Assembly: GCA_024640385.1 (NCBI GenBank)
Contig: JAHEFC010000004.1
Span: forward strand, 1 to 21,776
From: Sphingobacteriales bacterium
GTDB taxonomy: Bacteria > Bacteroidota > Bacteroidia > Chitinophagales > Chitinophagaceae
DNA: 21,776 bases
Reading direction: 5' to 3'
Of the stretch, positions 1-7,555 are shown piece by piece. A model generated the notes under the pieces. That model was not told the DNA's origin. It did not search any database and worked only from the letters and a program-made list of their open reading frames with translations. Each line of letters starts with the position of its first letter. The first letter of the stretch is position 1. A program made the translations under genes and the position numbers.

Positions 1-866
1 GGAAATACCTTCGCCTCCAGCAGTTGAATATTCATGGAACCTGCATACCCGATCACGGTATCAATGGCGATCACCTGCGTACCTACATGCAGAAAAATAC
101 TTACCGCACCCAGGATCAGGTGTGGAAACTGGAAGATATTTGTTTTGCCTGCATTTGACTCTGCAACAGCTGCCTCTTCATTATCGGTATCGATCTCCGG
201 AAGTGGTGAGTACCTCACAAACAGTCCCAATACAAATAACACTATGCCAACTACTGTATAAGGTACAATTACACGCGTCACGAGTTCATCCAGTGCAGCT
301 GCCTTTTCCACTTCACCCATAACCGGCAACTGTTTGAACAGCTCGCTGTCTGTTGCTTTCAAAACAACAGCAGCAAAGATCAAGGGCGCCAATATGCCGG
401 CACCTTTATTACAGATGCCCATGATACTGATCCGCTGCGCTGCACTTTCTTTAGGCCCAAGCACAGTGATATATGGATTGGCCGCGGTTTGCAGAATGGC
501 AAGTCCTGTCCCCAGGGTGAACAGGCCCATCAGAAACACTCCGTAAGTTCTGCTGAAGGCGGCTGGTATGAAAATGAAAGCGCCCAGCGACATGATCCAG
601 AAGCCAATCATCATACCTTTTTTAAACCCCGCCTTCTTCAATAAAAAAGAAGAAGGAACTGACATCACGAAATAGGAAATATAAAACGCGAAGGCAACAA
701 AATATGCCTGGAAATTGGTGAGCTCACAGGCGATCTTAAAATAAGGGATAAGGATGGAATTGACCCAGGATACGAATCCGAAAATAAAAAACATCAGCCC
801 TATGATCAATATCGAGATCCAGGTATCTTGTTTTGTCAGGGAGCCCACCTTAACAGCATTGTTCAT
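1..866 (-). CDS. FucP/GluP-type sugar:H+ symporter (MFS), 3' end cut by window edge
   Basis: Reading the minus strand from an ATG at 866 gives an open frame of 288 codons that runs off the window without a stop. It is a polytopic inner-membrane protein. The first transmembrane segment carries a FIFGFVSWVNSILIPY pattern at about residues 27-42, and QTAANPY lies at 126-132. Both are typical of the fucose/glucose/galactose:H+ symporter (FHS) branch of the major facilitator superfamily. Known members import a hexose or fucose together with a proton; the actual sugar cannot be read from sequence. Around eight hydrophobic segments are present, and the remaining C-terminal ones lie outside the window. 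The next gene upstream on the same strand ends at 1019, and the gap is almost entirely filled by the 888-1018 inverted repeat. No -7 promoter element was recognised. The family call is firm; the substrate is unknown. Confidence 0.85.
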   Translation of the reverse strand, partial: MNNAVKVGSLTKQDTWISILIIGLMFFIFGFVSWVNSILIPYFKIACELTNFQAYFVAFAFYISYFVMSVPSSFLLKKAGFKKGMMIGFWIMSLGAFIFIPAAFSRTYGVFLMGLFTLGTGLAILQTAANPYITVLGPKESAAQRISIMGICNKGAGILAPLIFAAVVLKATDSELFKQLPVMGEVEKAAALDELVTRVIVPYTVVGIVLFVLGLFVRYSPLPEIDTDNEEAAVAESNAGKTNIFQFPHLILGAVSIFLHVGTQVIAIDTVIGYAGSMNIQLLEAKVF

Positions 867-887
867 CTTTGATTAATTTCTATTCTA

Positions 888-1018
888 AGTGTGCTTGCCG
901 GATAGTGTGTTAGCCGGAGAATGCATTAGATAAGCAGGGAAGTGATCGGCTCGTCTATTCTCTTTCATATTTATCTGGTGCACTCTCCGGCTAACACATT
1001 AACCGGCAAGCACACTAA
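888..1018. repeat. Inverted repeat built from 8-base units (copy 1)
   Basis: Two arms of about 48 bases face each other across roughly 35 bases of unique sequence. Each arm is six 8-base units in the order GTGTGYTW, RCCGGWTA, RTGTGTTA, GCCGGAGA, RTGCAYYA, GATAARYA, read inward. The left arm starts at about 889; the right arm, read on the minus strand, starts at about 1015. I count about five mismatches between arms. The right end touches the TGA stop (1019-1021) of the serine hydrolase gene, and the left end lies 22 bases from the sugar transporter start. The same six-unit order recurs at 19731-19880. Unlike that copy, this core has no obvious terminator hairpin. Confidence 0.85.
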
Positions 1019-2680
1019 TCAGATTTTCCTGAATTTCAAATGAAGCACCCTTCCGTTATTCACTTCAAAGCCCGTCACTTCATTCTTTCGGCCTCTTTGC
1101 ATCAACAAGTTGTTCATCCACCAAATTCCACAGCTCATCTGATCATCACCAACAAGAATCAACCGCGCATCGCTGTACTTGGGATTTGCCAGGAATAGCT
1201 GATGGTCTTTCAATATAATACTATAACTGCATTCCAGTTCATCACTGTAGTAGGTGCCTGTATACTTTTTAAGCTCATCATCCGAATACAGTTTCCCCGG
1301 TTGAAATTTCTTAAACCGAAAATCACCACCTGGGGTGAATACATTGATCAGTGTGTCTTTCCCCTGGACCTTTGATACCATTCTTCTTGCAGGATCAGTA
1401 AGATCCGCCAGGGTATCTTTGGAGTAACTGGCCAATACCCTGAAATTATTATTGACAATATAAGTAAGCCTGCCGGTAAGCCAGTTGAACTGGGCCCGCA
1501 TTCCTTCATCCGTAATGTAATTCCCCGATAAGACCTTCCATCGGGAAGAATCCGTAAGTAATGTTTTTGAACTGTCAATTTTACTCGCTGTAGTTACTGC
1601 CGAGCTGGTATCCTTTATGAAAAGATCTGCCAGTGCATAGGTTCTTTCACTTGAATTGAATTCACCGAAATTGCTGAATACAAGGAAGCCCATTTTCAGG
1701 TCGGGGAATACAGACAAATAAGTTCTGAAACCCGCGTCGGAACCGCCATGGGAGTATTGCCGCCATCCTTTATAGGTATTTGAAACGATGCCAAGCGCGT
1801 AGTCAGTTTCCCTGCCGGAATTGAGTACCCCGTTTTTTGTGAGTTCTTCAATATCTTTTTGATCGCCCGCCACCGTATGATAATAATTCATCACCCATTT
1901 ACTCAGATCAGGGATATTGGTGAACAGGCTGGTAGCGCCGGCGTTGGAATAACTCAAAATACTATTGGCATAACTTACTCCGCGACGGCTGTAAGAATAG
2001 GCCCTGTTTTTTTCGATCTCTGTATAGTCGTCGTGAAAATGTGTATTGTTCATCGCCAGGGGTTTGAATATCGCAGAATCCGTAAACTGTCTCAGTGTTT
2101 TACCCGTGACCGCCTTTACGATCTCGGCACACAGGGTATATCCACTGTTGCAATAGAGATAACGGTCCCCGGGTTTGAAATTCAGCTCCCGTTGTTTACT
2201 TAGTAATTTGATGATATGCTCCTGGGTAATCACGTCATCCAGCCTGGTGCCTGAAATGGCGAGAAGCTGCCACTGGTCCCTGATCCCGCTGGTGTGATTC
2301 AGCAAATGACGGATGGTGATCTTTTCCTTCATATCCGGAAACCAGGTCAGGTATTTCCTGATGTCATCATCCAGCCTAAGCCGGCCCTGTTTCTCCAGCA
2401 ATACCAATGCATACCCTGTAAATTCCTTGGATACAGAGGCCATATGATAAATGGTCTCCGGACCATTGGGAATATTGTATTCCAGGTTGGCCATGCCATA
2501 TCCTTTGGCAAATACCAGGGAATCCCCCTGTATGATACCAATGGTACAGCCGGGACCGTACTTATTGTCCCACCTCGAAAAAAGCTGATCGATCTTATGC
2601 ACCATGGAATCAGGAAAAGCCTGGGGGAAAGCCTGGACTCCACTAATGATAAAGGCAATACATGCTATGATCTTTTTCAT
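1019..2680 (-). CDS. Exported class C beta-lactamase-fold serine hydrolase
   Basis: This is a 553-residue protein with an N-terminal signal peptide (cleavage expected near residues 16-20), so it acts in the periplasm or at the cell surface. The beta-lactamase/penicillin-binding fold (PF00144) covers about residues 28-365. The three catalytic motifs are visible: S82-V-S-K85 (nucleophile and general base), Y176-C-N178, and H311-G-G313 in the position of KTG. The remaining 180 or so residues form an extra C-terminal domain, as in many esterase or D-aminopeptidase-like members. In this family the reaction is acyl-serine hydrolysis of peptides, esters or beta-lactams, and the substrate cannot be predicted here. 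The HGG third motif argues for an esterase or peptidase rather than a true AmpC. The gene lies 49 bases downstream of the hipA-like gene on the same strand. Its stop codon abuts the repeat at 888-1018. Confidence 0.88.
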   Translation of the reverse strand: MKKIIACIAFIISGVQAFPQAFPDSMVHKIDQLFSRWDNKYGPGCTIGIIQGDSLVFAKGYGMANLEYNIPNGPETIYHMASVSKEFTGYALVLLEKQGRLRLDDDIRKYLTWFPDMKEKITIRHLLNHTSGIRDQWQLLAISGTRLDDVITQEHIIKLLSKQRELNFKPGDRYLYCNSGYTLCAEIVKAVTGKTLRQFTDSAIFKPLAMNNTHFHDDYTEIEKNRAYSYSRRGVSYANSILSYSNAGATSLFTNIPDLSKWVMNYYHTVAGDQKDIEELTKNGVLNSGRETDYALGIVSNTYKGWRQYSHGGSDAGFRTYLSVFPDLKMGFLVFSNFGEFNSSERTYALADLFIKDTSSAVTTASKIDSSKTLLTDSSRWKVLSGNYITDEGMRAQFNWLTGRLTYIVNNNFRVLASYSKDTLADLTDPARRMVSKVQGKDTLINVFTPGGDFRFKKFQPGKLYSDDELKKYTGTYYSDELECSYSIILKDHQLFLANPKYSDARLILVGDDQMSCGIWWMNNLLMQRGRKNEVTGFEVNNGRVLHLKFRKI

Positions 2681-2729
2681 GGCAACAATGTAAACTGAAA
2701 TAATGAAAAAGGCATGCCGCTGGTCCTGA

Positions 2730-3689
2730 TCAGCCTTTATTCAGACCGGAAAAAGAACTGGCGAGTTTTGCGTGCCTTGCCTCGTAAAGCCTGTAGTAAT
2801 CTGTTTTCATATCATCACTCAAAAACGAGCGGCTTATCATGCCGGCTACTTCTTCTTTGGATCCCAGGAGCTGATCCATGAATCGTTTAACCCTGAACGA
2901 TACCAAGCCCATCTTCATGCCGAATTGGAAGAAATCATCGTAACCATAATAGCCCAGTGTTTTGAAACTCAGTTTCTCAAAATCACGTTCATATAATCCT
3001 CCCAATAGTGCAAGGTCGCCATCGTCTCCGTGCAGGGCCGTATTCACCAGGTTGTAGGCCGGCGCCAGCTGGCCATCACCATTTCCCTCACAATCAATGC
3101 GCGAAAAATTCTCCAGGTGAGCGTCACCGTTAGAGAATAGGTAATTGAACACCACCATCCTGAATAACTGTTCCTTAGCCAGAATGGCGGCAGGGAAATA
3201 TTTATCTATCAGCTGCGACATGTCAAAATAAGACAGCTGGTACCGGTAATGAGCGCCTGTATTGGCTTCCGTGAGCCTGGCCAAAGATGCAAAATCATCA
3301 ACTTTGCATGTACTCCCATCTTTCTTTATATCGAATCGACGCGTGACGTAGGCAGGAGTCCCGTCTTCGAGGAAGATCAACGCAGATCTTGCAGTCGGGA
3401 TATCAAACACCTGAGATGCCAGTTGCATGGTAAGATGCATATTGGCAGGATATTGTTCTGCATTGATCATATCGCGCGGTGCAATTTTTAAGATATACTG
3501 ACCATCACTGGACAGGCTGATCTTTCGGCGATGAAGTTTAAGCAGGAAGGTGTCAGAGCCCGTTTCCGGAAAATCGATATGAAGCAAGTGATCAATGACA
3601 CTGCCATTGAATACTTCCCTGATGCAGCGTGGTGAATAGGTTTCGAAGCCTGGTTTCAAAGTACCAGGACAAACATTCAGTTTATTCAT
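2730..3689 (-). CDS. HipA-like kinase-fold protein with Asn at the metal-binding position
   Basis: This 319-residue protein matches the HipA C-terminal kinase region. A probable ATP-contacting Lys is K68 in YILK; RRFD follows at 117-120. The catalytic loop is NGDAHLENF (187-195), where D189 and N194 align with the catalytic Asp and the Asn of E. coli HipA. The motif LAPAYNLVNT (208-217) follows. In HipA relatives the latter reads ..YDL.., and that Asp binds magnesium; here it is Asn213 (codon AAC). The glycine/serine-rich loop before K68 is also atypical (LHRRKIS). Known HipA/HipT proteins phosphorylate aminoacyl-tRNA synthetases or related targets and are held in check by HipB. The protein lacks the N-terminal subdomain of full HipA (about 440 residues), and no separate hipS-type gene is present. 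The gene overlaps the hipB-like gene by 8 bases, so translation is probably coupled. It may be weakly active, a pseudokinase, or use Asn in place of Asp. Confidence 0.8.
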   Translation of the reverse strand: MNKLNVCPGTLKPGFETYSPRCIREVFNGSVIDHLLHIDFPETGSDTFLLKLHRRKISLSSDGQYILKIAPRDMINAEQYPANMHLTMQLASQVFDIPTARSALIFLEDGTPAYVTRRFDIKKDGSTCKVDDFASLARLTEANTGAHYRYQLSYFDMSQLIDKYFPAAILAKEQLFRMVVFNYLFSNGDAHLENFSRIDCEGNGDGQLAPAYNLVNTALHGDDGDLALLGGLYERDFEKLSFKTLGYYGYDDFFQFGMKMGLVSFRVKRFMDQLLGSKEEVAGMISRSFLSDDMKTDYYRLYEARHAKLASSFSGLNKG

Positions 3690-3900
3690 TTTCCAAATGT
3701 TTTATCTGTACAGACAATTCCAATCCGAGTACATCCATCACCTTTACAAGGTTGGAAAGATTGGTGTTTTCACCTCCTTCAATGGAGCGGATGGTGCGTT
3801 CTGCCACGCCGCTGATCTCGGAAACATCGTTCTGGGTATAGCCCAGATATTCACGTCGGCTTCTTACTGACTCTCCAATTTTATTAAAATCGTTTTCCAT
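3682..3900 (-). CDS. HipB-like XRE-family DNA-binding protein (candidate antitoxin)
   Basis: A 72-residue protein with one helix-turn-helix at about residues 8-60 (R-x-R-R-x-x-L-G-Y-T-Q then S-G-V-A-E-R-T-I-R-S-I-E). This is the standard XRE/HTH_3 pattern used by HipB proteins. Its C-terminal strand (LGLELSVQIK) resembles the dimerising strand of short HipB-like repressors of Bacteroidota. By family analogy it binds operator DNA as a dimer, represses its own operon and helps neutralise the HipA-like partner. The ATG at 3900 is the only sensible start. The last codons overlap the start of the hipA-like gene. A good -7 element (3926-3933) and a short inverted repeat (3903-3916) lie directly upstream, which fits autoregulation. 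Confidence 0.82.
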   Translation of the reverse strand: MENDFNKIGESVRSRREYLGYTQNDVSEISGVAERTIRSIEGGENTNLSNLVKVMDVLGLELSVQIKHLENE

Positions 3901-3902
3901 TA

Positions 3903-3916
3903 GGCAATTTTTTGCC
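3903..3916. promoter_or_regulatory. Candidate operator of the hipB-like gene
   Basis: A perfect inverted repeat, GGCAA-TTTT-TTGCC, sits 3 bases upstream of the hipB-like start codon and just downstream of the predicted transcription start. A further GGCAATT half-site occurs at 3964-3970. The position fits autorepression by the encoded XRE protein, but binding is inferred only. Confidence 0.45.
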
Positions 3917-3925
3917 GGTTAAACC

Positions 3926-3960
3926 CAAAAGTAAGATAAAATCAAATTTCACAATCAAAA
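3926..3960 (-). promoter_or_regulatory. Bacteroidota-type promoter of the hipB/hipA-like pair
   Basis: On the minus strand TACTTTTG (3933-3926) is an exact match to the -7 consensus TAnnTTTG. It is preceded after 22 bases by TTTTG (3960-3956), a reasonable -33 element although slightly wider than the usual 19-21 spacing. The expected start of transcription is near 3919. Confidence 0.55.
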
Positions 3961-4039
3961 GAAGGCAATTAACCACAATCAGGTGTCAAATGATGAATAT
4001 CAGGACTGAGGGCGTGAGTTTTGTCTATTTTAGCGACTT

Positions 4040-6097
4040 ATGAAATATATACTTGGTACGATACTGTGTATTGCAGTTGGGTTTCATTCTATTGCCCAGT
4101 TGAATTATGCTGCTGAAAAGGAGAAGATCTTCAAAAGAATGACCGAAAGGTCGATCAGTCCGGCATTTGATTCATATGTAGCACATTTCTACAATCAAAC
4201 ATGTGATTCACTGGTGCAGTCAAAACTGGTGATCGATGGCGACCCGATAGAAACCATATTGATCCGGTTGTTCGGGAATACCAACATGGAACTTGACAGG
4301 AGAAAAATATCGAAGTTGCGGGTACCGGCTGTCAATACATTTTTCATTGAGTTATTAAACACCTACAAAAAAGAATCTATCGTACCAATATTGAGAACAG
4401 CGGGACTCAATCAATCCAGGATTCTTGCCAATGCATTTATAGGGCTCCCAATCGGAGACACCATTGCAAGAGCTGTGACGCTGAGGGAAATGGTGATCAA
4501 CACCCGCATTGTTCCCCAGAAAATCTACGACCCCCAGTACAGCAGGTTTGTAGATACAGTTATGCATTATTTTGTAAATGAAGATCCCGAACGTTTCATA
4601 GCAGAGTTGCAGAACCCTGAAATGCAGAAGATCGCCGATGCTTCCACTAAAACTTATGTCAAGGCGGCAGCCACTATAAAGGGTCAGAAAAATCTGAACA
4701 AACTGATCCCTTTTGGCGTGGCGATCTACGAAAACCGTATTACCATTGATTCTGTGATGCAGCTTGCGGGTACTCCGGCCAAATATATTAAAGCCTATAC
4801 CAATGAAGTGATAAGACTAAGGACTAGCGAAGACCCCACGGTTAAGGCTTATATGTATGGTTACTTTGAGTACACACATAAAGAAATTGCAAAAATGTTC
4901 ATTGAGCCGATCAATCAGTTACATGAATCGGCAGAAAAAGAACGTTTTTATGTACTCAGCGGGTTAAGTGCACAGGATCTTTATTTCATTATCCTTGGCG
5001 GTGAATCTGTGTTTTACACATCAAGCTTTATTTACACCTTCAACCAGTTTCTGGCCAGAGTAGAAAAAGAGGGACTTGAGAATTTTTTTGAAAGGATAGG
5101 ATACTATCATTTCGGGAATTTCCTTTCTGTCTGCGGTGGATACGGCATGACGGGCAAACTGATCAGGAACATGAACGAAGAAAAGTTTGCGACCACATTC
5201 CTGAAATACATTGACAGGCATATCAATTCTTTACAAACTGATCAGGACCTGATCCTGCATGGCATGACCATTTCAGAGATCCTGTACGACATCAGGGATT
5301 TCAAAAAAGCCAAACAGGTAATTATCGACTCTGTCGATCGGAGAAAAGCCAGGGAACTTTATGCAGACCTGCTGATCCAACGTATGTACAACGGTTTTAA
5401 AGGGATCCTGAACGACAGCATCAGTGGAAAGTTAAAGGAGATAGAAGCCAAGTATGAAGTAATGCCGGTAGAAAGGCTTAAAAACCGCGACACGATAGTT
5501 CAGGTAGGATTATTTTATGACGATGAAGATGGCGTTACCTCATTTGGAAATTATCTAAATTTTTTACCGGCGAAAGAATGGACCCGGGAAGACAAGGGGA
5601 ATTATCTGGTTTTCCGGTCAAATAGCGGCAACCCGATGCTGATATACCTCAATAAAGTCAATACTTCAGTTGGTGATGCTGCTGCCCAGGACGAAATGAT
5701 GAAGGCCATTGAAGATGCTGGATTGAATATCACCTATTTTACACACAGGGGTCACAGCTACCACCTGCATAAGAGTATAAAACGACTTCCGGAATCAGCT
5801 GAACTGGTATACCTGGGTTCATGTGGCGGATATAATGAAGTGATGAAGGTATTCCAGAGCAATCCGGATGCGCAGATCATCTCCACCAGGAATATCGGCT
5901 CCAAATACATAAACGACCCGGTATTGAGCAAGATCAATAACCAGGCCGTTGCCAATAAGGATATCAATTGGGTCACGATGTGGTCTGATTTCAATAAGAG
6001 TTTCACAGCCAAGAACACTAAGGAGCTTTTCTCTGCTTATATCCCGCCAAATAAATATATCGGGATCATGTTTATCAGGGAGGTGTTTAATTTTTAA
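4040..6097 (+). CDS. Large exported protein of unknown function with possible caspase-like His/Cys pair
   Basis: A 685-residue protein with a signal peptide (about residues 1-19, ending SIAQ) and no later clear membrane segment, so probably periplasmic or secreted. I do not recognise the family. Residues 20-480 are mostly helical with many Lys, Glu and Tyr. The C-terminal 200 residues look like an alpha/beta domain. Within it, a hydrophobic strand ends in THRGHSYH (H569, H572). A short helix follows, then a second strand ending in VYLGSCGGY (C595). This is the arrangement of the catalytic His and Cys of clan CD (caspase/gingipain/CHAT-like) peptidases, although the 23-residue spacing is short for that clan. 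ISTRNIG at 614-620 could be the following strand. The gene stands alone, divergent from the hipB-like gene. Its stop is followed at once by heptamer repeats that can fold into a hairpin. The CDS is certain; the peptidase idea is tentative. Confidence 0.8.
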   Translation: MKYILGTILCIAVGFHSIAQLNYAAEKEKIFKRMTERSISPAFDSYVAHFYNQTCDSLVQSKLVIDGDPIETILIRLFGNTNMELDRRKISKLRVPAVNTFFIELLNTYKKESIVPILRTAGLNQSRILANAFIGLPIGDTIARAVTLREMVINTRIVPQKIYDPQYSRFVDTVMHYFVNEDPERFIAELQNPEMQKIADASTKTYVKAAATIKGQKNLNKLIPFGVAIYENRITIDSVMQLAGTPAKYIKAYTNEVIRLRTSEDPTVKAYMYGYFEYTHKEIAKMFIEPINQLHESAEKERFYVLSGLSAQDLYFIILGGESVFYTSSFIYTFNQFLARVEKEGLENFFERIGYYHFGNFLSVCGGYGMTGKLIRNMNEEKFATTFLKYIDRHINSLQTDQDLILHGMTISEILYDIRDFKKAKQVIIDSVDRRKARELYADLLIQRMYNGFKGILNDSISGKLKEIEAKYEVMPVERLKNRDTIVQVGLFYDDEDGVTSFGNYLNFLPAKEWTREDKGNYLVFRSNSGNPMLIYLNKVNTSVGDAAAQDEMMKAIEDAGLNITYFTHRGHSYHLHKSIKRLPESAELVYLGSCGGYNEVMKVFQSNPDAQIISTRNIGSKYINDPVLSKINNQAVANKDINWVTMWSDFNKSFTAKNTKELFSAYIPPNKYIGIMFIREVFNF

Positions 6098-6166
6098 TTC
6101 CGAATTGTGTATTCCGTATTCCGTATTGAATGATAATCAGGAATACGGCATTCGGAATCCGGAATG
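6097..6166. repeat. ATTCCGT heptamer repeat with inverted arms after a stop codon
   Basis: Directly after the TAA at 6095-6097 come near-exact 7-base units related to ATTCCGT. The series turns round at about 6131-6139 and continues as the complement to 6166. A perfect 9-base stem (CCGTATTCC at 6114-6122 with GGAATACGG at 6140-6148) results. It could work as a transcript end or stabiliser for the preceding gene, but there is no T-run. Confidence 0.75.
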
Positions 6167-6208
6167 TACATGTAACAGTTAAATGACTCTTTCGGCAGTC
6201 GTTTTTTC

Positions 6209-6216
6209 TACCTTTG
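6209..6216 (+). promoter_or_regulatory. Bacteroidota -7 element of the gene at 6265
   Basis: TACCTTTG matches TAnnTTTG exactly and lies 48 bases upstream of the start codon at 6265. I found no convincing -33 TTTG at the usual distance, so this is a partial promoter match. Confidence 0.45.
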
Positions 6217-6264
6217 ACCACCATTTCAATTTTTAGTAAAACAACCATTTAAATAACAAAGACC

Positions 6265-6762
6265 ATGAAAAAAGTAGTGTTAGCAGTTTTATTTGTAATG
6301 TTCGCATTTGCCGGTATGGCCCAGTCCAATAAGGACGACCTGCAGATACTCCAGGCCACTTTCGGCAAGGAAAAAGCAGAATTGGTGAAAGCCTATATGA
6401 AGATCCCGGCTGAACAGGATGCGGCATTCTGGAGCCTGTACGATAAATATGAGGAAGAACGCAGGGCACTTGGAAAAGAAAAAGCAGTATTGATCGAGGA
6501 GTATGCAAATGCGTACGAGACACTGGATGACAAAAAAGCTGCTGACCTCATGAACAAAAAACTTAAACTTACAGACAGCTACACAAAAATGCAGAAGAAG
6601 TATTTCGACAGCTTTGCCAAGCAATTCGGCGGACGTCAGGCTGCTAAATTCTTCCAGCTGGAAGACTACCTGGAAAACATCATCAGGCTGGGCATCCAGG
6701 AATCAATTCCTTTTATAGATGAGCTGGACAAATCCAAGCTTCCTGAAGCAACTAAGCAATAA
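6265..6762 (+). CDS. Small helical periplasmic protein, Spy/CpxP-like in character
   Basis: A 165-residue protein with a signal peptide (residues 1-19, ending GMAQ). The mature part is almost entirely charged alpha-helix, rich in Lys, Glu, Ala and Leu. It contains FWSLYDKYEEERRALGKEK at about 52-70 and ends in KKYFDSFAKQFGGRQAAKFFQLEDYL. The pattern of a W/F-x-x-Y-x-x-Y helix followed by a long hairpin helix resembles periplasmic adaptor proteins such as Spy/CpxP. There is no plain LTxxQ motif, so this is resemblance and not an assignment. The gene is 19 bases upstream of an outer-membrane barrel gene on the same strand and is probably cotranscribed with it. A role in envelope homeostasis or as a chaperone for the neighbour is possible but unproven. 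Confidence 0.75.
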   Translation: MKKVVLAVLFVMFAFAGMAQSNKDDLQILQATFGKEKAELVKAYMKIPAEQDAAFWSLYDKYEEERRALGKEKAVLIEEYANAYETLDDKKAADLMNKKLKLTDSYTKMQKKYFDSFAKQFGGRQAAKFFQLEDYLENIIRLGIQESIPFIDELDKSKLPEATKQ

Positions 6763-6781
6763 ATTGATCAAGCATTTAACT

Positions 6782-7411
6782 ATGAAAAAAATTACAGCAA
6801 TCATTGCCTTGGTACTATTGGTATCAAGTGCAAACGCACAGGAACGTGGAACAATATCGCTGAATGCTTATGGCGGTTACACTTTCATGGACAGGGTCAG
6901 GTTTGATGCTGCATATGCAGATGTTCAGGCTGGATTTCAGTGGGGTGCCGGCCTGGAGTATTTCCCATCCAGGGACAACTCTATAGAGCTCAAATATCAA
7001 AGGATGGGCACAGATTTCCCCGTCTACAGGCCCAATGGTCAACAGATCAATAAAGGGTTTGAGAGTGGTGCGGTTAATTTTATCACTCTGGGTGGTAACC
7101 ACTATTTCTCCGGTGCGGTAAACGATGCCAAGATCATTCCATTCATTGGCGGTGCCATGGGTGTTGGTATTTTGGATGGCCCGGAAAATTCAACCACAAA
7201 ATTCGGATGGGATGCACAGGTAGGTATCAAGATCCCGACTAAATCTGTTGCATCATTCAAACTCAGGGCATATATCCAGTCAGTCACCTCAACTTTTGGT
7301 ACTGATTTCTGGTATTACCCGGGATGGGGAACTTATGCAGTTCCTGACTACGTGACCATGTTCCAATTCGGTCTCGGAGGAACAGTTACATTCGATTTTA
7401 AGAAAAAATAA
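6782..7411 (+). CDS. Small outer-membrane beta-barrel protein
   Basis: A 209-residue protein whose ATG at 6782 directly begins a good signal peptide (MKKITAIIALVLLVSSANAQ). An in-frame upstream ATG at 6719 lies inside the previous gene and is not preferred. The mature part consists of alternating polar and hydrophobic strands rich in Gly and aromatic residues (ISLNAYGGYTF, FQWGAGLEYF, IIPFIGGAMGVGI, VTMFQFGLGGTVTFDF). This matches an 8-stranded outer-membrane barrel of the OmpA/OmpW-like, 'outer membrane beta-barrel domain' kind. Function is unknown. It is the second gene of a likely two-gene operon with the helical periplasmic protein and is followed by a strong terminator. Confidence 0.78.
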   Translation: MKKITAIIALVLLVSSANAQERGTISLNAYGGYTFMDRVRFDAAYADVQAGFQWGAGLEYFPSRDNSIELKYQRMGTDFPVYRPNGQQINKGFESGAVNFITLGGNHYFSGAVNDAKIIPFIGGAMGVGILDGPENSTTKFGWDAQVGIKIPTKSVASFKLRAYIQSVTSTFGTDFWYYPGWGTYAVPDYVTMFQFGLGGTVTFDFKKK

Positions 7412-7443
7412 ATAACACGCTCTGATTACTTGCCAGTAAAAAT

Positions 7444-7480
7444 AAAACGGCAGTTACCATTTGGTAGCTGCCGTTTTTAT
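7444..7480. terminator. Rho-independent terminator between convergent genes
   Basis: A 15-base stem (AAAACGGCAGTTACC with GGTAGCTGCCGTTTT, one G-T pair) closes a 4-base loop and is followed by TTTTTAT. The A-run on the other side makes it usable from both strands. It ends the 6265-7411 unit and may also stop minus-strand transcripts from the amidohydrolase gene. Confidence 0.9.
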
Positions 7481-7523
7481 TTACCGACTCAAAACTGTTC
7501 TAATATCTACTTTCGCTGTTCTT

Positions 7524-7555
7524 CTGCAACCTGCAACCCGCCACCTGCAACCTGC
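7524..7555 (-). repeat. GCAGGTT heptamer tandem repeat after a stop codon
   Basis: On the minus strand the TAA stop of the amidohydrolase (7558-7556) is followed immediately by about four and a half 7-base units (GCAGGTT, GCAGGTG, GCGGGTT, GCAGGTT, GCAG). The unit is the same as at 8759-8797. Confidence 0.8.

Noticed and set aside
1859..2698. Plus-strand reading frames opposite the serine hydrolase
   Set aside because: They overlap a gene with clear catalytic motifs and show no recognisable domain.
6719..6781. Upstream start for the outer-membrane barrel gene
   Set aside because: The extension lies within the preceding gene and would place 21 residues before a normal signal peptide.
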